From Streptomyces pristinaespiralis (GTDB lineage: Bacteria > Actinomycetota > Actinomycetes > Streptomycetales > Streptomycetaceae): DNA of 64,000 nucleotides. Positions 33,410 through 42,757 of this stretch are shown in pieces (position 1 is the stretch's first letter; each line of letters starts with the position of its first letter). Under the pieces are notes generated by a model. The model ran no database searches, was not told the DNA's origin, and worked only from the letters and a program-made list of their open reading frames with translations. The translations under genes were made by a program, and so were the position numbers. The stretch spans positions 1,364,001-1,428,000 of the forward strand of contig NZ_CP011340.1 in NCBI RefSeq assembly GCF_001278075.1, read 5' to 3'.

Positions 33410-35290
33410 TCACCCCCTCCCGAGGAAGTAACCCGGATGCGGCGGCTGGTTGTACGCCGTGTTCTGCCAGGCCAGGCCCGTGCGGTACATGCGGTCCTGG
33501 AGCAGGGTGGTGAACCGCTTGTCCGTCTCGATGGGCGTGGAGTAGATCCGCAGGGCGGTGTCGCCGGTGGTCGGCCAGACGACTTCCTCGCGCCAGTCGC
33601 CGAGGATGTCGCCCGAGAGCGACGGCGTGGACTTCGTGCCGTTGTTGGAGTGCACACCGGACGCGGTCAGCAGCCTCGTGTCGCCGCTGGTGCCGTACTT
33701 GTCGATGCGTGTGCCGTCCAGCAGTTCACGCGTCGTGTCACCGTCCCACCAGGCGAGGAAGTTAACGGACGACGGCTCGCGGCCCCGGGTGGTGCCGTTC
33801 TTGTCGCGGATGGAGGAGTCGGCCGCCGACCACATCTCGGCCCCGGCGTTGCCCGACCAGATGTCGCCGGCCACGCCGCGGCCGTTGTCGCTTCCCGTCC
33901 CGGTCTTCCAGCGGACGCTGCCGTTCGCCGGGTCGATGTACAGCGAGGACGGCTGGCTGGTGGACTCCGACACCTTGAAGTACTCCAGGCCCGGGTCGTC
34001 CGGGTCCAGGTCCGCCAGGTGCTGCGCGTCGCCGTGGCCGGTGCGGGTGGTCCACAGTCCGCTGCCGTTGTCGTCGACGGCCATCGCACCGTAGACGATC
34101 TCGTCCCGGCCGTCGCCGTCCACGTCGCCGATGGAGAGGCTGTGGCTGCCCTGGCCGTCGTAGCCCTTGCCCACGTTGGTGGAGCTGTTGGTGTCGAAGG
34201 TCCAGCGGCGGGTGAGCCGGCCGTCCCTGAAGTCCCAGGCGGCGATGACGGACCGGGTGTAATAGCCGCGGGCCATGATCAATGAGGGTGTGCTGCCGTT
34301 CAGGTACGCCGTGCCGGCGAGGAAGCGGTCGACCCGGTTTCCGTAGCAGTCGCCCCAGTTGCACACGGTGCCCCGTGCGGGCACGTAGTCCACGGTGGAG
34401 ACCGCGGCTCCGTCCGACCCCCGGAACATCGTGAGGTACTCCGGACCGGTCAGGATGCGGCCCTCGCTGTTGCGGTGGTCCGCGCCGGAGTCGCCGATCA
34501 CGGTGCCCTTGCCGTCGCGGGTACCGTCGGCGGTCTTCATCGCCACCTCGGCGCGCCCGTCCCCGTCGTAGTCGAATACCTGGAACTGCGTGTAGTGGGC
34601 GCCCGACCGGATGTTGCGGCCGAGGTCGATGCGCCACAGGCGGGTGCCCTCGAGGGTGTAGCCGTCGACGACGGTGTTGCCGGTGTAGCCGGCCTGGGAA
34701 TTGTCCTTGGAGTTGGTGGGGTCCCATTTGAGGACGATGTCCAGGTCGCCGTCGCCGTCGAGGTCACCGACGGAGGCGTCGTTGGCCGCGTAGCCGTAGT
34801 CGGAGCCGCCCGCCGGTTTGGAGATGGGCACGTCCAGGTATCCGGCGCGCAGTTGGACGGCGTGTGCGGAGAAGCCCTGTTCCTGGCCGTTGACGACGGC
34901 CTTCACCTGGTAGTCGGCGTGGGCGGGCACGTTCCTGTGCCGGAAGTTCGTCGAGCCGGTGATGGGCTGGTCGTTGACCTTCGTTCCGGCACGGTAGACG
35001 TTGAACGCCACGTCGGCGGGGTCGCCTGCCAGCAGGCGCCAGCTGACGAGGTTGTCCTCCCCGTCGTGCACGCTGACCAGCCCCCGGTCCAGGTTCTCCG
35101 CCTGCACGGTGACGCCGGCCGTGGCCGTACCGGTCGCACTCGCGGTCGAAGCAGCGGAAGGGGACGGGGGCGAGAGGGCGAACGACAGCGTCGCCACCCC
35201 GCCGAGTGCCAGGCCGCCCGCGAGGCCTGCCGTCACGGCCCTGCGCAGATGTCTCGGGCGCCTGTGGCGGCCGTCGAGTCCGATTCGCAC
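33410..35290 (-). CDS. Secreted rhamnogalacturonan lyase, PL11-type
   Basis: The 626-residue protein starts with GTG after AGGAGGA. It has a twin-Arg-rich N-region and hydrophobic signal (AVTAGLAGGLALGGVATLSF). After a fibronectin-like start (LVSWRLLAGDPADVAFNVYR) the enzyme is an eight-bladed propeller with calcium-loop repeats: GDLDGDGDLDIVLKWDP, FDYDGDGRAEVAMKTADG, GDVDGDGRDEIVYGAM, and GDILGDWREEVVW. These are PL11 hallmarks. It would cleave the rhamnogalacturonan I backbone outside the cell. The C-terminus ends PHPGYFLGRG, typical of the family. Confidence 0.92.
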   Translation of the reverse strand: MRIGLDGRHRRPRHLRRAVTAGLAGGLALGGVATLSFALSPPSPSAASTASATGTATAGVTVQAENLDRGLVSVHDGEDNLVSWRLLAGDPADVAFNVYRAGTKVNDQPITGSTNFRHRNVPAHADYQVKAVVNGQEQGFSAHAVQLRAGYLDVPISKPAGGSDYGYAANDASVGDLDGDGDLDIVLKWDPTNSKDNSQAGYTGNTVVDGYTLEGTRLWRIDLGRNIRSGAHYTQFQVFDYDGDGRAEVAMKTADGTRDGKGTVIGDSGADHRNSEGRILTGPEYLTMFRGSDGAAVSTVDYVPARGTVCNWGDCYGNRVDRFLAGTAYLNGSTPSLIMARGYYTRSVIAAWDFRDGRLTRRWTFDTNSSTNVGKGYDGQGSHSLSIGDVDGDGRDEIVYGAMAVDDNGSGLWTTRTGHGDAQHLADLDPDDPGLEYFKVSESTSQPSSLYIDPANGSVRWKTGTGSDNGRGVAGDIWSGNAGAEMWSAADSSIRDKNGTTRGREPSSVNFLAWWDGDTTRELLDGTRIDKYGTSGDTRLLTASGVHSNNGTKSTPSLSGDILGDWREEVVWPTTGDTALRIYSTPIETDKRFTTLLQDRMYRTGLAWQNTAYNQPPHPGYFLGRG

Positions 35291-35588
35291 GTGTCCTCCT
35301 GAAGTCCGCGGTGGAAGTCCGGCGTTGCTCCTCTCTCCGTCGCCGCCGACCTCGGGAAGGTTGCCGCCTCCTCGCGGTGAACTCCCGGTGGTGCGTCCGG
35401 AGTTGGCGCACCGCCCGGTCTCTGCGCCCGCATTCGCCGCCGCCTCGGCGTCGCGGGCGCGCCGGTTCGGCGCTGTGGCGTTGCGGCCTTCCGGACACCG
35501 GTGCTCTGCGACAGACTTGGGTCCTGCGCAACGACAGGCGCCGCCGCCCGGCAGGTGACCAGGCGCTTCCGTGGAGGGGGACTCTGCG
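35291..35588. other. Divergent intergenic region
   Basis: The ~300 bp separate the PL11 lyase (minus) and the CxxC protein (plus) and should hold both promoters. No clear -10/-35 pair or operator palindrome was found, and no gene. Confidence 0.4.
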
Positions 35589-36689
35589 ATGGCCGACGCA
35601 CTGCCCGGTGAATTGACCGACGACGAGGTGCTCGCCGCCGTCGCCGAGCACCGGGGGCTTGAGGGTGACGACGAGCTGCGGCGCCTGGCGAGCGGCGCCA
35701 GGATCGAGCACCAGCCGCTCCTCGACTGCACGATCACACGCTGCATCGAGTCGCGGACGACGGGCGAGGAGACCCGCCCCGCGCCGTTCGACCTGTCGGG
35801 ACGCCCGGTCGTCGACGACCTGGACGCCTACCGGCAGGATCCGCCGAAGGATCCGCGCCGTCGTGAGACGGTGCGCATCGTCCTGGACGGTTCGGTCCGT
35901 GAAGTGCCGTGCCACGACTGCAGCAACGGCAAGCAGCAGTGCCCCAACTGCAAGGGGACCGGCCGGCTGCACTGCGAGCCGCAGGTGCCGTGCACGGACT
36001 GCAAGTCCGTCACGTCCTGCACCAAGTGCCGCGGCCGGGGAGGATCACGCAAGGCCCCCGTCACACCCGCCGCGCCGCAGAAGGTGAAACAGCCCGGCGT
36101 GCGGGTCGACTGCGCCCTGTGCGACGCGTCCGGCACGGCGTGTCCGCGCTGTCTGGGCTGGGGCAAGACGCTGTGCACCGACTGCGGCGGGGACGGCAAG
36201 GTGCCGTGCCGGCACTGCCAGGGACGGGGACGGTGGCGCTGCGACACATGCGCCGGCAAGGGGCGGCTCACCGTCTGGCGGGGCGCGACGATCACACGGG
36301 CACCGGAGAACGAGGAGGTGACTCCCCCGCCGCCGCGCGCCCCGTGGATCGTCCGGTCCCGGCTGAGGAGCCGCGGTACGTGGCGGGAGACCGTGGTCGG
36401 ACCGAAGGACAGGTTGCCCGCGGACCTCGCCGCTCACCACCGTTCCGCGATCGAGCGGAGCCTCGTCGGCAAGCGGAAGGGCGAAGTGACCCGGCAGGTC
36501 TCGATCCGCCACCTTCCGCTCGCACGCGTGGTGTTGTCGGACGTGCAGGACCGCGTCTACTACGTCTACCCGGGCGTGAGCCGGCCCCGGGTCACCTGGA
36601 TCCCGTCCCGCCGGTGGGTCTCGCGTGTCGCCGCGGGGGCGGCCGCCGCCCTGACGACAGCCGTGCTGCTGTTCGTCGCGCTGCGCTAG
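35589..36689 (+). CDS. DnaJ-type zinc-finger-rich protein with C-terminal membrane anchor
   Basis: The 366-residue protein starts with ATG at 35589 after GGAGGGGG. The middle third contains about nine CxxC(xGxG) units (CHDC, CPNCKGTG, CTDC, CTKCRGRG, CALC, CPRCLGWG, CTDCGGDG, CRHCQGRG, CDTCAGKG) like DnaJ/HSP40 cysteine-rich domains, but no J-domain is present. The last ~25 residues are a transmembrane helix, predicting a cytosolic zinc-binding domain tethered to the membrane. It may act in protein folding or redox sensing; that is inference. Confidence 0.8.
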   Translation: MADALPGELTDDEVLAAVAEHRGLEGDDELRRLASGARIEHQPLLDCTITRCIESRTTGEETRPAPFDLSGRPVVDDLDAYRQDPPKDPRRRETVRIVLDGSVREVPCHDCSNGKQQCPNCKGTGRLHCEPQVPCTDCKSVTSCTKCRGRGGSRKAPVTPAAPQKVKQPGVRVDCALCDASGTACPRCLGWGKTLCTDCGGDGKVPCRHCQGRGRWRCDTCAGKGRLTVWRGATITRAPENEEVTPPPPRAPWIVRSRLRSRGTWRETVVGPKDRLPADLAAHHRSAIERSLVGKRKGEVTRQVSIRHLPLARVVLSDVQDRVYYVYPGVSRPRVTWIPSRRWVSRVAAGAAAALTTAVLLFVALR

Positions 36690-37002
36690 GCGGCGGGACG
36701 GGTGACGTCCCGGCGGTACGGGCGGCCTCGCACGTCCCGGCGGTACGGCGCGTCCCCGGCGACCCTGCCGACCGGCGGTCCGCACGTCCCTGCAGGCCGC
36801 CCGCTGCCCGGCGCATACGGCGCGTCCCGGCGGCCTCGGCCCTGCCCGGCGCATACGGCGCGTCCCGCGGCCTCGGTCCTGCCCGGCGGCCTTCGCCCCG
36901 CCGCCGTCGTCGCGTGGCGTCGCCGTACCGCCGTCGTCGCCGTCGCCCCCGTCGCCGCCCTCGCCGCCGAGCTCGCAGTCCCCGCTCGCCCTGACGCTCC
37001 TG
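36690..37002. repeat. Low-complexity direct repeats between convergent genes
   Basis: A 7-bp hairpin (CGGGACG/CGTCCCG, 36694-36712) follows the CxxC gene at once and may terminate it. The rest is degenerate repeat DNA: GCATACGGCGCGTCCCG-type units recur between about 36700 and 36900, followed by a run of CGCCGTCGTCGC-like triplets. No gene is seen. Confidence 0.55.
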
Positions 37003-38061
37003 TCAGAGGAAATGACCGCTCGCGAGATAGGGAGCCGGGGGCTCCATGCCGCGGACCGCGATGTATCCCTCCTGGCCGAGGTCGAGCCGGGCGGCCAGAC
37101 CGACGTCGACCGCCCACTCGTTGGCGATGGTGACGCAGTTGACGAGAGTCCTGCCCTTCGCCGAGGCCAGCGCCTCCCACAGCAGGTGCTGCGCCGTCTC
37201 CGGTTGCGCGGCCGCCAGCAGGACCGCCCGGCCCCGGTCGTCGATGTAGACATAGCCCCGGCGGCCGTTCGCCCGGGAGACGACGAGCCGCAGGGTGCCG
37301 AGCAGAAGGAGGTGATCGGGGCCGTGGCCGGCGCCGCGCAGGTCCTGGTCCAGCCGGTCCATCCACTCCAGGTCACCCTCATGCCCCTCATTGAGCCCGG
37401 CGACGGCCGCGGTGGCGGGCAGGGTGGCGCGGTCGACCGTTCCGACCATGCGCATCTGCGGGTGCAGCGAGAAGCCGGCCGTCCGGTACCGGCGGGTCGC
37501 GGCGGGGTGCACCGTGGAGGAGAAGATGCCCTGACGGCCGTCTGCGTGGGCCAGGACCGCGTCCATCATCCGCTTGCCGATGCCGCTGCCCTGACGACCC
37601 GGCAGCACGCCGTAGGTGGCGAGGTACCAGAGCCGGTCGCGGTTCTGCGAGATCGCGAACCCGACCACCTCCTCCTCGTCGCCCTCGACCGCGACCCAAC
37701 AGCCTGCGGGATCCACGGTCAGGAAGTGGCGCATGCGGTCGATCCATTGCGCGGAGGCGGCCGGGGAGCGGGGTTCCGGCTCCGGTTCGCCGACCCTGCG
37801 GGTGCTTCTGTCGCCTTCGAGGAAGGTGATCCCCGAGGCGCGTTCCGCCGAAGGGAGGTCGTCCTCCCGCATGAGCCTGACGCGTACCCCTTCGGCCCGG
37901 CGGGGGCGGGCGGGTCCACCGTCCGCCTGCTCACCCTCCACCCGCACGCCGTCCACCCGTACGCCGTCCACCCGCACGCCGTCCACCCGCACGCCGTCCG
38001 CCCGTACCTCGTCCGCCGGTTCCGAACCTGTCCGTTCCGCCTTCGCCCGTACCGAATCCAT
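37003..38061 (-). CDS. GNAT-family N-acetyltransferase with N-terminal pentapeptide repeats
   Basis: The 352-residue protein has its acetyl-CoA-binding site at GVLPGRQGSGIGKRMMDAVL (~160-180), after FAISQNRDRLWYLATY. The C-terminal ~130 residues form a second, degenerate GNAT-like lobe. The N-terminal ~45 residues hold repeats of Gly-Val-Arg-Val-Asp encoded by a 15-bp tandem repeat. Genuine translation of the repeat is uncertain because the ATG at 38061 lacks a near ribosome site; the enzyme proper begins around EGVRVRLMREDDL. Confidence 0.8.
   Translation of the reverse strand: MDSVRAKAERTGSEPADEVRADGVRVDGVRVDGVRVDGVRVEGEQADGGPARPRRAEGVRVRLMREDDLPSAERASGITFLEGDRSTRRVGEPEPEPRSPAASAQWIDRMRHFLTVDPAGCWVAVEGDEEEVVGFAISQNRDRLWYLATYGVLPGRQGSGIGKRMMDAVLAHADGRQGIFSSTVHPAATRRYRTAGFSLHPQMRMVGTVDRATLPATAAVAGLNEGHEGDLEWMDRLDQDLRGAGHGPDHLLLLGTLRLVVSRANGRRGYVYIDDRGRAVLLAAAQPETAQHLLWEALASAKGRTLVNCVTIANEWAVDVGLAARLDLGQEGYIAVRGMEPPAPYLASGHFL
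37936..38010. repeat. 15-bp tandem repeat, five units
   Basis: Units of GTCCACCCGCACGCC with one to three substitutions are repeated five times without spacers. They encode the Gly-Val-Arg-Val-Asp repeats of the acetyltransferase N-terminus. Copy number may vary between strains. Confidence 0.8.
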
Positions 38062-38143
38062 CGGCGCAAAGTACCCACCGCCGCCGGTCGTATGCGAACC
38101 GATGACGCTGCTCGCCGGCCGGTCTCCGTCCCGGCCCGTGGGC

Positions 38144-40033
38144 TCAGCCCCGGTCCTGTGCCCACTGCGTCAGTTCCGCGCGGGCCGCCCGCAGCAGGTC
38201 GGCGGAGGGTGTCGTCGCACCGTCCGTCACCAGGGCGACGTGAAGGCCAGGCCCGTCGTCGTCCTGCGCCGTGAGCAGGACGCGGCGGCTGCCCGTGCCG
38301 CCCGGTTCCGGGGCGACAGCGACCGGGGTGCCGGGTTCGTACGAGGGCAGGCCGTGCAGCGCTCCCAGGTCGGAGACCACCGTCGTGCGGGCCGGGTCGA
38401 ACGACGCAGGCAGGTGGAGCTCCGTCGGGGCGGACGTGCCGTCCGGGCGCCACAGCAGCACCCCGTACCGGCCGGTGCCGACCAGTTCCGCGACACGTGG
38501 CATCGAGGCCGGGACCGGGTTCCAAGTGAGCGTGGTGGCGCCGTCGCGGGAGCGGTCCTCGTAGGTGAATCCGAGGACGCGGCCCGCCGTCGCGCTCGGA
38601 TAGAGGCGGTCGAGGAGCCGTGCGTCCTGGCGGAGCACGGCGGCGCCCGAGTCGTCGAGACGGACGGCGGACAGGTCCTCGTCGTTCCAGGCGTCGCCCT
38701 CGGTCAGCACCTTGTCGGGGTTGCCGTTCATGAGCTCGTGGTGGCGGCCGTTGTAGATGTCCCACTGCCACTGCGTCCCGGAGAGAACCCGGCCCGAGTC
38801 CTGGGCCCGCGACCACCAGGTGGCGCCGGGCAGGCGGGAGTCGAGGGCCTGGTACATCCCCTTCAGCACGCCGGGGGCCTTGTCGGCGACCGCCCCGGCC
38901 AACGGGTGGCCGAACTCGCTGACGATGCCCGCCGTACCCGCGTCCGCCGCCCGGTCGCGGACGGTGGCGAAGTCGCCCGCGTACTGTCCGTCCTTCGCCT
39001 TGCCCCACATGAAGACTCCGGAGATGGCCTTCTGGTCGTAGAAGTGGGTGTTGAAGACGTAGCGGGGGCCGAGGGCGGAGCCGGCGTCGAGGAGACCGCC
39101 TTCCTGCCGCTGGAAGTCGAGATTGGCGTTCCAGAAGAGGTTGGGTTCGACGAAGGCGGGTTTGTCGCGCCAGCCCGCCTCGTCCATCCGGGCGCGGAAC
39201 TTCTCGTAGAACGGCCAGAGCACGTCCCGTTCCCAGGCGCGACTGCTCTGTCCTGGTTCGTACGTCCCCGCGTGCGGTTCGTTGTACGGGTCGAATCCGG
39301 CGATACCCTCGAACTCGCCGGGGGTGAGGTGCTCCGCGAGGTACTCCATCACCGAGCGCGCGGTGGTGAGGAAGGCGTCCTGGACGCCGCCCCTGTTGTG
39401 CCAGAAGTCGTACGTCGCCCGGGTGACGGCCTTGTTCTGCGTGATGTTCTGGCCCCAGAAGAGGCAGACGCCGCAGGATTCACGCGGGTAGTTGCCCTGC
39501 TCCACCGCCCAGGCCGGAGCTCCGTCGCCGGTGTACCAGCTGTCCTCGTGGAAGAGGTGGCGGGAGTGGAGGTCCTGGTGGAAGTCCGGGTAGACGCGGA
39601 TCCCGGCCCTGAGGAAGGCGCGCAGCTGTTCGGTGACGGCGGCGAGGTAACGCTCGTCGACGCGGCCCCGGACCGGTTCCGCGTAGGCCCATGAGAGCAG
39701 GAATCTCGCGGTGTTGGCGCCGCCGAGCCTGCGCATCGCCGCCGCGGACTTCTGGGCGTCGGCGACGGAGGCGAAGGGCAGGCCGTGGTTCTCGTCGAGC
39801 TTGGTCCCGCCCGAGACGTTGTAGCCGCGCAGCACGACCTCGCGGCCGAGCCCGTCGGTGAAGCGGCCGTCCTCGACGGTCAGGGTGGCAGCGGCCCGCT
39901 CGTCGAACCAGAGGGCGCCGGGCAGCCGATCGTCGGCGGCCCCGGCCCGGGACGCTCCGGCGACGCTCGTCAGCGAGGAACTCACGAGAACCACGGCCAG
40001 GAGAACGAGCAGACGCGCACGCATCTTCGCCAT
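38144..40033 (-). CDS. Secreted endoglycoceramidase-like GH5 glycosidase
   Basis: The protein has about 629 residues with a signal peptide (LLVLLAVVLVSSSLTSVAGA). The GH5 TIM barrel follows: VVLRGYNVSGGTKL, VYPDFHQDLHSRHLFH, acid/base Glu in GFDPYNEPHAG, and nucleophile Glu in GIVSEFGHPL. The arrangement and the C-terminal beta-sandwich resemble endoglycoceramidases that release glycans from sphingolipids. The start is ATG at 40033; a GTG at 40042 or ATG at 40024 is possible. Substrate assignment is by resemblance only. Confidence 0.82.
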   Translation of the reverse strand: MAKMRARLLVLLAVVLVSSSLTSVAGASRAGAADDRLPGALWFDERAAATLTVEDGRFTDGLGREVVLRGYNVSGGTKLDENHGLPFASVADAQKSAAAMRRLGGANTARFLLSWAYAEPVRGRVDERYLAAVTEQLRAFLRAGIRVYPDFHQDLHSRHLFHEDSWYTGDGAPAWAVEQGNYPRESCGVCLFWGQNITQNKAVTRATYDFWHNRGGVQDAFLTTARSVMEYLAEHLTPGEFEGIAGFDPYNEPHAGTYEPGQSSRAWERDVLWPFYEKFRARMDEAGWRDKPAFVEPNLFWNANLDFQRQEGGLLDAGSALGPRYVFNTHFYDQKAISGVFMWGKAKDGQYAGDFATVRDRAADAGTAGIVSEFGHPLAGAVADKAPGVLKGMYQALDSRLPGATWWSRAQDSGRVLSGTQWQWDIYNGRHHELMNGNPDKVLTEGDAWNDEDLSAVRLDDSGAAVLRQDARLLDRLYPSATAGRVLGFTYEDRSRDGATTLTWNPVPASMPRVAELVGTGRYGVLLWRPDGTSAPTELHLPASFDPARTTVVSDLGALHGLPSYEPGTPVAVAPEPGGTGSRRVLLTAQDDDGPGLHVALVTDGATTPSADLLRAARAELTQWAQDRG

Positions 40034-40047
40034 GACACCCACCGTGA

Positions 40048-40070
40048 CTGACGGCCCGTCAGGTTGTCAA
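40048..40070 (-). promoter_or_regulatory. Promoter element and operator candidate before the endoglycoceramidase-like gene
   Basis: On the minus strand TTGACA (40065-40070) is followed by the near-perfect palindrome CTGACGGGCCGTCAG (40048-40062), about 15 bp before the ATG. A repressor on this palindrome would cover the -10 region. The -10 itself is poor. Confidence 0.4.
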
Positions 40071-40182
40071 CGCGCGGGGGTTCGGCACGGGACCGTGACG
40101 CACCCACAAAGGGGAACAGGCGTGCCCCGGGCCATGAGGGGCACCCGTATCCACGACACAGAACAACAGGAAGGGTACGGTC

Positions 40183-40446
40183 ATGGAGATTTCCGGCATC
40201 ATCAGCGCGATCCTCATCGGCACCCTGATCGGCGTGCTCGGACGGCTGGTGGTACCCGGCCGGCAGCACATCGGCATCCTGTGGACCATCGTGGTCGGGA
40301 TCGCCGCCGCCTTCCTCGGCACCGCTCTCGCCGCCGCGTTCGGCGACGCCGACACCGACGGCGTCGACTGGGTCGAGTGGCTGTTCCAGATCGCACTCGC
40401 CGCGGTGGGTGTGGCCGCGCTGAGCCGCGTGAAGGCGCTGCGCTGA
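40183..40446 (+). CDS. GlsB/YeaQ/YmgE-family stress membrane protein
   Basis: The 87-residue protein has three hydrophobic helices: IISAILIGTLIGVLGRLVVPG, IGILWTIVVGIAAAFLGTALA, and LFQIALAAVGVAAL. The GRLVVPGRQ turn is a family mark of transglycosylase-associated (YeaQ/GlsB) proteins. These are small membrane proteins linked with general stress; the mechanism is not established. Confidence 0.9.
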   Translation: MEISGIISAILIGTLIGVLGRLVVPGRQHIGILWTIVVGIAAAFLGTALAAAFGDADTDGVDWVEWLFQIALAAVGVAALSRVKALR

Positions 40447-40513
40447 CCTCAAGTCCCGGGAATTTCCCTGCTGGGCGCCCATACCGCCACGGCCCGGCGC
40501 CCCGGCGCCCCGC

Positions 40514-42535
40514 TCAGCCGAGCTTTTGGCACAGCAGCGCGTCCGGTGTACGGGACGAGCCCACGCGGCCGGTGTACGCGACACCCGCCGCGTACTCGTC
40601 GTCCGCGCACTGGCCCTTGAACCGGCCGTGGGCGAAGTCCCCGCCGCGAGCCTCGGGCGGGCGGTTGTCGCCCCGGTCGAACCAGACGGTCCGGCCGTCG
40701 GTGCCGAGCGGCGTCCGGGCCGCGGCGCACAGGGCGGCGGAGACGGCCGAGCCGCGGACGCTGTAGCCGGTGAGGAAGTGACCTGCGGGGCACTGGAGTT
40801 TGGTGTAGCCCCACGCCCAGTCGCCGCCCGGCCGGACATGGCGCTCGTCGCGCACCACCTCGTACGGGCCGTCGGCCGCCCAGAGATCACGTGCCGCCGT
40901 GTCGGTGCACAGCCCGCGATTGCCGGTGTGGGCCAGGCCGGCCAGTCGCTGGCCGTCGGGACAGGCGGCCTTGCGGGCGCCCGCGTCCCAGTCGCCCACG
41001 GCCCGCATCCGCAGCGACTGAACGTGGTCGCCGTGGTCCGGGCCGAGCATGGACCAGCGGTCCGTGGACGGGACGTGTCCCGTGCGCCCCTGCGCGGCGA
41101 CGAGGCGGCTCCACGCACCGGCACGCCAGTCGTCGCCGTCGAGGACGCCGATGCGCCGTCCTGCGGAGTCCCAGTGGAGCAGGGCCCAGCCGTTGCCCTT
41201 ACGGTCCTCGTGCCAGCCGACCATCGGCCAGTACGCGAAGTCGGCGTCCCTGGCGATCAGATGGTCGACGAAGTTCTCGAACCAGGCACGCGGCTTCTCG
41301 CCGTGCTCGTCCCGGCCGCCGATCCCGAACTCGCTGATCCAGACGGGCGCGGTGAAGTGCCGGTCGGCCTGCCCGGCCACGTAGAAGGCCTGCCGGTCGA
41401 GAACGTCGAACAGTTCGTCGCGGCCGAAGTCCCGGTAACGGTTGTCTGAGGTCTCTCCCGGCCCGGTGGCGCCCGTGTGGTGGGGGCCGGTGTAGTCGTA
41501 GAAGTGGGCGGAGTAGACGAGCTTGCCGGACCGTACGAGCGTGTGGGACAGCCGCTGGACGGGCTCCAGGGTGGGGCGGCCGTGCGGAAGGCCGTCGACG
41601 GGGACACCGGTCCAGTTGATGCCTTCCACGACGATCAGGAGGTCCGGATTCGCCTCCTGGAGGATGCGGTCACCGAGGCGCTGTGAGGCGGCGAACCAGT
41701 CATGGCGGTCGCCGAGGCCCCAGTTGGGGTCGTCCCAGACGGAACGGCGCACCTCGTTGTAGAGGTCGGCGCCGACGACGCGTGGATCGTCGCGGTAGCG
41801 GCGGGCCATGAACAGCCAGTCGGCCTCCCATTCCACGTCGCTGCGGCTCGCGTTCCAGCGTTCGTTGCCGTCGACACCGCAGCACCAACGGGTGGTGTTG
41901 GTGTGGTTGTTGAGTATGACCGCGAGTCCCGCGCCGGTGAGGGCGGCGACGACCGCGTCGTAGACCTGGAGAGGCGTGCGACCGCGCAGGGCCGGGTTGG
42001 CGGCCACCGACGCGTCGGCGACGACGCGCCGGTCGTGCACCATCTCGTTGGAGAAGGGCAGGCGGACGCTGTTCAGCCCCAGTTCGCGGAAGCCGGCGAC
42101 GATCTCGGAGACGGGGGCCCGGTCGAGTCCGAGCGGGATACGGTCCGCCTTCTCGCCCGCGTGGTGGTTCGCCGCGGCCTCGCGGTCGCCGGTTCCGGTC
42201 CATGTGCCGCTCGCGCCGTGCCAGTTGCCGGACCTGAGCTTGAAGCGGTTGCCGTGGGCGTCGACGATGTAGCGGCCGCGGGTGCTCAGTGGCGGGGTCC
42301 AGTCGGTGGCGGACGACAGGGCGGATCCGGGCGACGGAACCCCGGCGGGCGACGACGGTACGGGGCCGGGCGACGGAACGGGCGTCGCCCCGGACCCTGC
42401 GGTGACGGCCGCATCGGCGGCCGGTGGTCGCGGCGACGCGGTCGCTTCCGCGGGGATCGTCGCCGCGGTGCTCGCCAGGAGCGCGGCCAGAGCGGTCGCG
42501 ACCAGCACCTTCGCCTTGCCGAGGGATCCGTCCAT
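40514..42535 (-). CDS. Secreted cellulase-type GH5 glycosidase with C-terminal extra domain
   Basis: The 673-residue protein has a signal peptide and a Pro/Ser-rich linker (~40-75). The GH5 catalytic domain has RLPFSNEMV, VILNNHTNTTRWCC, catalytic Glu in GADLYNEVRRS, VYSAHFYDYTG, and nucleophile Glu in VWISEFGIGG. The last ~190 residues (from about SMLGPDHGDHVQSL) form a Cys-containing repeat-like domain unlike standard CBMs. Probably a beta-1,4-glucanase or related endoglycosidase. The start at ATG 42535 has a weak ribosome site. Confidence 0.83.
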   Translation of the reverse strand: MDGSLGKAKVLVATALAALLASTAATIPAEATASPRPPAADAAVTAGSGATPVPSPGPVPSSPAGVPSPGSALSSATDWTPPLSTRGRYIVDAHGNRFKLRSGNWHGASGTWTGTGDREAAANHHAGEKADRIPLGLDRAPVSEIVAGFRELGLNSVRLPFSNEMVHDRRVVADASVAANPALRGRTPLQVYDAVVAALTGAGLAVILNNHTNTTRWCCGVDGNERWNASRSDVEWEADWLFMARRYRDDPRVVGADLYNEVRRSVWDDPNWGLGDRHDWFAASQRLGDRILQEANPDLLIVVEGINWTGVPVDGLPHGRPTLEPVQRLSHTLVRSGKLVYSAHFYDYTGPHHTGATGPGETSDNRYRDFGRDELFDVLDRQAFYVAGQADRHFTAPVWISEFGIGGRDEHGEKPRAWFENFVDHLIARDADFAYWPMVGWHEDRKGNGWALLHWDSAGRRIGVLDGDDWRAGAWSRLVAAQGRTGHVPSTDRWSMLGPDHGDHVQSLRMRAVGDWDAGARKAACPDGQRLAGLAHTGNRGLCTDTAARDLWAADGPYEVVRDERHVRPGGDWAWGYTKLQCPAGHFLTGYSVRGSAVSAALCAAARTPLGTDGRTVWFDRGDNRPPEARGGDFAHGRFKGQCADDEYAAGVAYTGRVGSSRTPDALLCQKLG

Positions 42536-42757
42536 GACCGACCGTCCGTTTCCGGCGTGCGTTGTCCCGCGACCGGCCGGCCGACGTACACCGGAGCCGG
42601 ACACGGGCCATGACCAAGGGGGGTGAATTGACATGGCTCCGCCATAGTGGCGGGGCCCGGCCCCGGTGAACAGAGGGCCGATCCCTCGGCCCACGGCCCG
42701 ATGTCCCGGCGAGCTCGGTCACCACCGCGCGTTCAGTGGGCAGGAGCCACCGCGGTC

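Noticed and set aside
36690..37002. Possible small genes in the repeat region
   Set aside because: Open frames are produced by GC-rich repeats and have no start signals or family resemblance.
42482..42694. Upstream starts of the second GH5 gene
   Set aside because: Longer frames add residues without signal-peptide character. ATG 42535 gives a proper signal sequence, though its ribosome site is weak.
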